The notes under the pieces were generated by a model. It was given only the letters and a program-made list of their open reading frames with translations. It did no database searches and was not told the DNA's origin. From Alistipes onderdonkii (GTDB lineage: Bacteria; Bacteroidota; Bacteroidia; Bacteroidales; Rikenellaceae): 64,000 nt of DNA. The position numbers were made by a program, and so were the translations under genes. The stretch lies in assembly GCF_025145285.1 (NCBI RefSeq), contig NZ_CP102251.1, positions 124,001 to 188,000 on the forward strand, written 5' to 3'. How positions within the stretch are numbered: the stretch's first letter is position 1; each line of letters opens with the position of its first letter. This document shows positions 61,084 to 64,000 of the stretch, one piece after another.

Positions 61084-62220
61084 TCAGCGTACCATTTCGT
61101 ACAACTCGGCGATGCGCGTGCACATCTCCTCCCAGGAGAAACGTTTGCGCTCCTCGATGCAGTTCAGGCGGAAGCGTTCGATCGTATCCCCGTCGTACAT
61201 CCTGGCGACAGCATCGGCCACGCCCTGCACCGTAGGCTCGCAGACATACCCTACGCGACCGTCGGGTACGATCTCCGAAAGACCGCCGACATCGGTGACG
61301 ACCATCGGCACGCAGAACTGGTAGGCGATCTGTGTCACGCCGCTCTGCGTCGCGGTTCTATACGGCTGGACGACGAAGTCAGCGGCCGAGAAGTAATATT
61401 TCACCTGTTCGTCGGGAATGAACCGGTCGTGGAGGATTACCTCGTCCTGCAGGCCGTTGTCGGCAATCTGCCGCAGGTAACGCTCCTTGGGGGTGTAGAA
61501 CTCTCCGGCAACGATCAGCCTGCGCCCCGCCGTAAGTCCCCGGCGGCGCAATTCCGCCCAGGCGTCGAGCAGCAAATCGAGCCCTTTGTAGTCGCGGATC
61601 AGCCCGAAGAAAAGCACGTAATCGACCGTCGGCTCCAGGCCCAGACGGACGCAAGCCTCGTTGCGGGTGACCCGCTCCCCGAAGTTCTCGAAAAGCGGAT
61701 GCGGGGAAAACAACGCCGGGGCGTTGCTGTATGCCTTCAGCTCGCCGTGCACCTGCTCGGACATGTAAACGAACCCATCCACGACGCTCAGGTAATAACG
61801 GTTGAAGGGTTTGTCGGTCAGGTGGTGTTCGTGGGGTTCGACATTGTCGATCTGGCAGAGCACCTTCGTATGGCCGTTGCGGCGGGCGAAACGGGCAATG
61901 GTGCCGAAACAGGGCGCCATGAAGGGTGTCCAGTACTTCATCAGCACGAAATCTGGACGTTCGCGGCATATCCGGCGTCCGATACGCACCCAGTTGAAGG
62001 GGTTGACCGTATTGATGCACCGGCAGATGTGAAGGTCGGCCGGAGGCGGCGTGGATACGGTCTGGCTCTTACCCGGAAAGAGCAGCGAAGGGTATTGCAG
62101 CGTGAAAGTCTTTATGTCGACCTCGTTGCCCCGGCGCTGAAAGGTGCGGGCCATGATCTCCATGATCGAAGCCAATCCGCCCCGGTACGGGTGCGCAGGG
62201 CCTAAAATCGCAATCTTCAT
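61084..62220 (-). CDS. Glycosyltransferase, GT4-like
   Basis: 378 aa from the ATG at 62220 (MKIAILGPAHPYRGGLASIM); a longer frame would start at TTG. 'PYRGGLASIMEIMARTF' is the donor-side glycine loop of the GT-B fold and 'PYRTATQSGVTQIAYQFCVP' with 'EIVPDGRVGYVCEP' is the nucleotide-sugar binding part (E-x7-E type). It transfers a sugar in cell-envelope or exopolysaccharide synthesis. A minus-strand -7 box (TAACTTTG, 62227-62234) lies so close that the message would be nearly leaderless. Confidence 0.88.
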   Translation of the reverse strand: MKIAILGPAHPYRGGLASIMEIMARTFQRRGNEVDIKTFTLQYPSLLFPGKSQTVSTPPPADLHICRCINTVNPFNWVRIGRRICRERPDFVLMKYWTPFMAPCFGTIARFARRNGHTKVLCQIDNVEPHEHHLTDKPFNRYYLSVVDGFVYMSEQVHGELKAYSNAPALFSPHPLFENFGERVTRNEACVRLGLEPTVDYVLFFGLIRDYKGLDLLLDAWAELRRRGLTAGRRLIVAGEFYTPKERYLRQIADNGLQDEVILHDRFIPDEQVKYYFSAADFVVQPYRTATQSGVTQIAYQFCVPMVVTDVGGLSEIVPDGRVGYVCEPTVQGVADAVARMYDGDTIERFRLNCIEERKRFSWEEMCTRIAELYEMVR

Positions 62221-62319
62221 AGGATGCAAAGTTAATATTAAAAAGCGGGACGGAGCTAACGCGGCCCAGGATTCGGGACGTATCGCCCGGAACCCATGTT
62301 CCGGCTCCTCGGCCCGAAT

Positions 62320-62847
62320 TTATTCCCCGGTGGCGTAATACACCCTCTCCCTTACTTGGGTCAGGTGGTTTTCGAGGTTTTCCACGGCCCGGGTTCCCAT
62401 GAACCACAGGGGATGCCCGCCACGGCGGTGATCCGCGAGGGTTCCGGGGTTTTCGGCCAATTCCAGAAACCCGTTCCGCTTGTAGAAACAAAGCCTGCGT
62501 GCCGTAATCGCGTCATACGGGATTTCGGCTTCCAGAAATACGGGCCGGTGCAGGTGCTCCCCAACCCAGTCCAGGATATGCTGGCCGATCTTGTGGTTGC
62601 GCTTTTCGGGGTAGACGGCAATAAAATGAATGTAGTAGCTATCCCCCAAGTCCCAATAGACGAACAAACCCGCCAGTTCGCCCTTTTCGTAGACGGCGTT
62701 GAAGTACATCGACCGTTCGTGATCGATCATGTTCGCCATCAGCGGCGTATCGCAAAACCTTTCGTACTCGGGAAAGGTTTCCCGATGCAGTGCGATAAGT
62801 TTTTCCGCATCCGGGGTGCGGCTGTCCGCGATTCGTTTCAATTCCAT
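62320..62847 (-). CDS. GNAT-family N-acetyltransferase
   Basis: 175 aa. 'KLIALHRETFPEYERFCDTP' opens the fold and 'YIHFIAVYPEKRNHKIGQHI' (strand 4 and the acetyl-CoA loop) with 'KRNGFLELAENP' completes it. The substrate is unknown. Promoter box TATCTTTG on the minus strand at 62869-62876. Confidence 0.85.
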   Translation of the reverse strand: MELKRIADSRTPDAEKLIALHRETFPEYERFCDTPLMANMIDHERSMYFNAVYEKGELAGLFVYWDLGDSYYIHFIAVYPEKRNHKIGQHILDWVGEHLHRPVFLEAEIPYDAITARRLCFYKRNGFLELAENPGTLADHRRGGHPLWFMGTRAVENLENHLTQVRERVYYATGE

Positions 62848-62868
62848 AATTCATAGTATCAGAATACA

Positions 62869-62876
62869 CAAAGATA
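62869..62876 (-). promoter_or_regulatory. Promoter -7 box of the GNAT gene
   Basis: TATCTTTG on the minus strand, 22 bp before the ATG at 62847. Confidence 0.7.
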
Positions 62877-62950
62877 CGAAATTATCGTCCCGGACTGCCG
62901 CCGCAGCTGTTTTTTTGTCGGCAGAGCGGCCCGGATACCGCCCGGGCATT

Positions 62951-62980
62951 AAAAAAACGGGGCCCTGCATGCAGGGCCCC
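62951..62980 (-). terminator. Terminator after the ferritin-like gene
   Basis: The palindrome GGGGCCCTGCATGCAGGGCC(CC) at 62959-62980 is followed, reading leftward, by a T run (A run on +). Confidence 0.85.
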
Positions 62981-63001
62981 GGCACTTTCCGGAAGGAGAA
63001 A

Positions 63002-63538
63002 TTATTCGCCGTCGTCGGTATGCTTGAAACTCTTGGCGGTATGCTTGCTGCCCGCTGCGGACTGCAGTGCCAGGTACTCCTCGCCGTAGTCGAGCATATG
63101 CTGCAATTCGGTGCGGAACGTATCGAGGTGTTCCTCTTCCTCGACGATAATGTCCTGGAACATCTTGTGTGTCACGGCGTCCTTGTGTTCGGCGGCGATG
63201 CGCGACGCCTCGTTATAGGAGTCGATCGTGCTCTGCTCCAGCTGCATGGCCAGGCGGAGCATCTCCTTGACGTCGGTCACCTGCTTGGTGCGGAACGAGG
63301 CGTTCATGTCGACGTCGCCCTGCAGGAACATGATGCGGTCGGAGAACTCCTCGATATGGCGCATCTCGGCGATCGAGATCTCGCGCATGATCTTCGAAAG
63401 GTACTGGTAGCGGTCGTCTTCGAAATGGGTGTGGAAATACATGTACTGGAGCGATGTGGCGATCTCCTTACCTACGGCATCGTTCAGCAGGTCGATGCTC
63501 ACCTGATACTTGTTCTGTGTTTTGACTGCGGTTTCCAT
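63002..63538 (-). CDS. Ferritin-like diiron protein (bacterioferritin-like)
   Basis: 178 aa from METAVKTQNKYQVSIDLLND; an upstream start adds 57 residues without homology. Four-helix diiron pattern: 'AVGKEIATSLQYMYFHTHFE' (first Glu), 'MREISIAEMRHIEEFSDRIM' (ExxH), 'LEQSTIDSYNEASRIA' (Glu) and 'FQDIIVEEEEHLDTFRTELQ' (ExxH). It is expected to oxidise and store iron or protect against oxygen stress. Its own terminator follows. Confidence 0.88.
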   Translation of the reverse strand: METAVKTQNKYQVSIDLLNDAVGKEIATSLQYMYFHTHFEDDRYQYLSKIMREISIAEMRHIEEFSDRIMFLQGDVDMNASFRTKQVTDVKEMLRLAMQLEQSTIDSYNEASRIAAEHKDAVTHKMFQDIIVEEEEHLDTFRTELQHMLDYGEEYLALQSAAGSKHTAKSFKHTDDGE

Positions 63539-63611
63539 AATGAAAAAAGGTTTTGCAGCCCTACCTGCAAAACCCGTTCCACGAAGTGCCGGCAGGACGT
63601 TCCCCGCAGGC

Positions 63612-64000
63612 CTATTTCCACTCGATAGAGGCACGTACGGCCGCCGTACCGGCATCGTTGCGAATCTCGAACAGCGCCGTACGGCCGCGTTGTTCATAAC
63701 CGACGGCAAGCGTCTGTCCGTAACGGCATTCGCGCAGGAAATGGATATCGAAGCGCACGGGCGCCTCCTGCATCAGCATCTCCAGAGGCAGCATGTCGAT
63801 CATCATTTCTATATAGCGCATCGTATTGACATGGCGGTTGAAATCTATATCGCTGTAAACGACCTTGTGCATGACCGTCTGCGCCGGGTCGACATCGCGG
63901 ATCTTGCGCGGCTTGTCGGTCGGCGAAGGGGCATCGACGATGGCGTCGGCATGGGCATCGCCCACCCACGACAGGTCGAGCGCCGAACGGCTCTTGAGGT
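63612..64000 (-). CDS. Acyl-ACP thioesterase, C-terminal part (partial)
   Basis: The frame is open to the right edge (LKSRSALDLSWVGDAHADAI) and ends at 63612. 'VYSDIDFNRHVNTMRYIEMM' is the second hotdog domain of FatA-like acyl-ACP thioesterases with the conserved Asn-x-His, followed by 'VRFDIHFLRECRYGQTLAVG'. It releases fatty acids from acyl carrier protein. The N-terminal hotdog domain lies outside the window. Confidence 0.85.
   Translation of the reverse strand, partial: LKSRSALDLSWVGDAHADAIVDAPSPTDKPRKIRDVDPAQTVMHKVVYSDIDFNRHVNTMRYIEMMIDMLPLEMLMQEAPVRFDIHFLRECRYGQTLAVGYEQRGRTALFEIRNDAGTAAVRASIEWK

Overview
The window looks like a chromosome segment of a Bacteroidales gut bacterium, most like Alistipes (Rikenellaceae). 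Reasons: Bacteroidetes-type promoters (TAnnTTTG -7 boxes) in front of most housekeeping genes, GC-rich core genes, a long (311 aa) NusB, and families typical of the phylum (NVEALA peptide, DUF5689, BACON, DUF4294, DUF3408, Mpi-type invertase). The genus is an inference from composition and gene content; no rRNA is present.

Left part (1-8.9 kb): a surface uptake locus. It holds a beta-helical lipoprotein, a YncE-like propeller lipoprotein, a TonB-dependent receptor, a binding lipoprotein, a FecCD/BtuC permease, an ABC ATPase and a DUF2284 cysteine-rich protein, all on + and mostly overlapping or tightly spaced. The substrate is probably a corrinoid, heme or siderophore.

Middle (8.9-34.2 kb): a mosaic of mobile DNA with many composition changes. 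In order: a 12-unit array of 86-bp hairpin repeats; a conjugation-type fragment (two DUF3408 proteins, ParA) without a relaxase or Tra genes; an amidoligase and its small partner; an intact and a broken IS110-family element; an Mpi-type serine recombinase next to a type IIG restriction-modification gene whose C-terminal specificity domain lies on an invertible segment; two tyrosine integrases and an integrase remnant; two copies of a two-gene excisionase-like module, each with an in-frame TGA at the same codon; a 12-unit array of 17-bp repeats; an XRE-XRE-HNH operon; about 1.7 kb of hairpin-rich non-coding DNA; and a three-gene operon of unknown function ending in a phage-type repressor.

Right part (34.3-64 kb): ordinary GC-rich chromosome. 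It carries a cobalamin adenosyltransferase operon, nusB, yajC, a TSCPD protein, an NVEALA/propeller/thioredoxin-like trio, tRNA-Gln, nhaD, a PHP-domain lipoprotein, ffh, a large DUF5689 lipoprotein, an S41 peptidase, a nitroreductase, era, a TPR protein, an MFS transporter, a glycosyltransferase, a GNAT protein, a ferritin-like protein and the end of an acyl-ACP thioesterase.

The best candidate for an unusual system is the 16.9-22.2 kb locus. A recombinase sits 1 bp from an 81-bp inverted repeat that brackets two convergent, tail-to-tail alternative target-recognition domains. The expressed one is frameshifted and the silent one is intact, so inversion would both repair and re-target the enzyme. 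The hairpin array at 30.2-31.9 kb and the shared TGA codons are the next most interesting signals.
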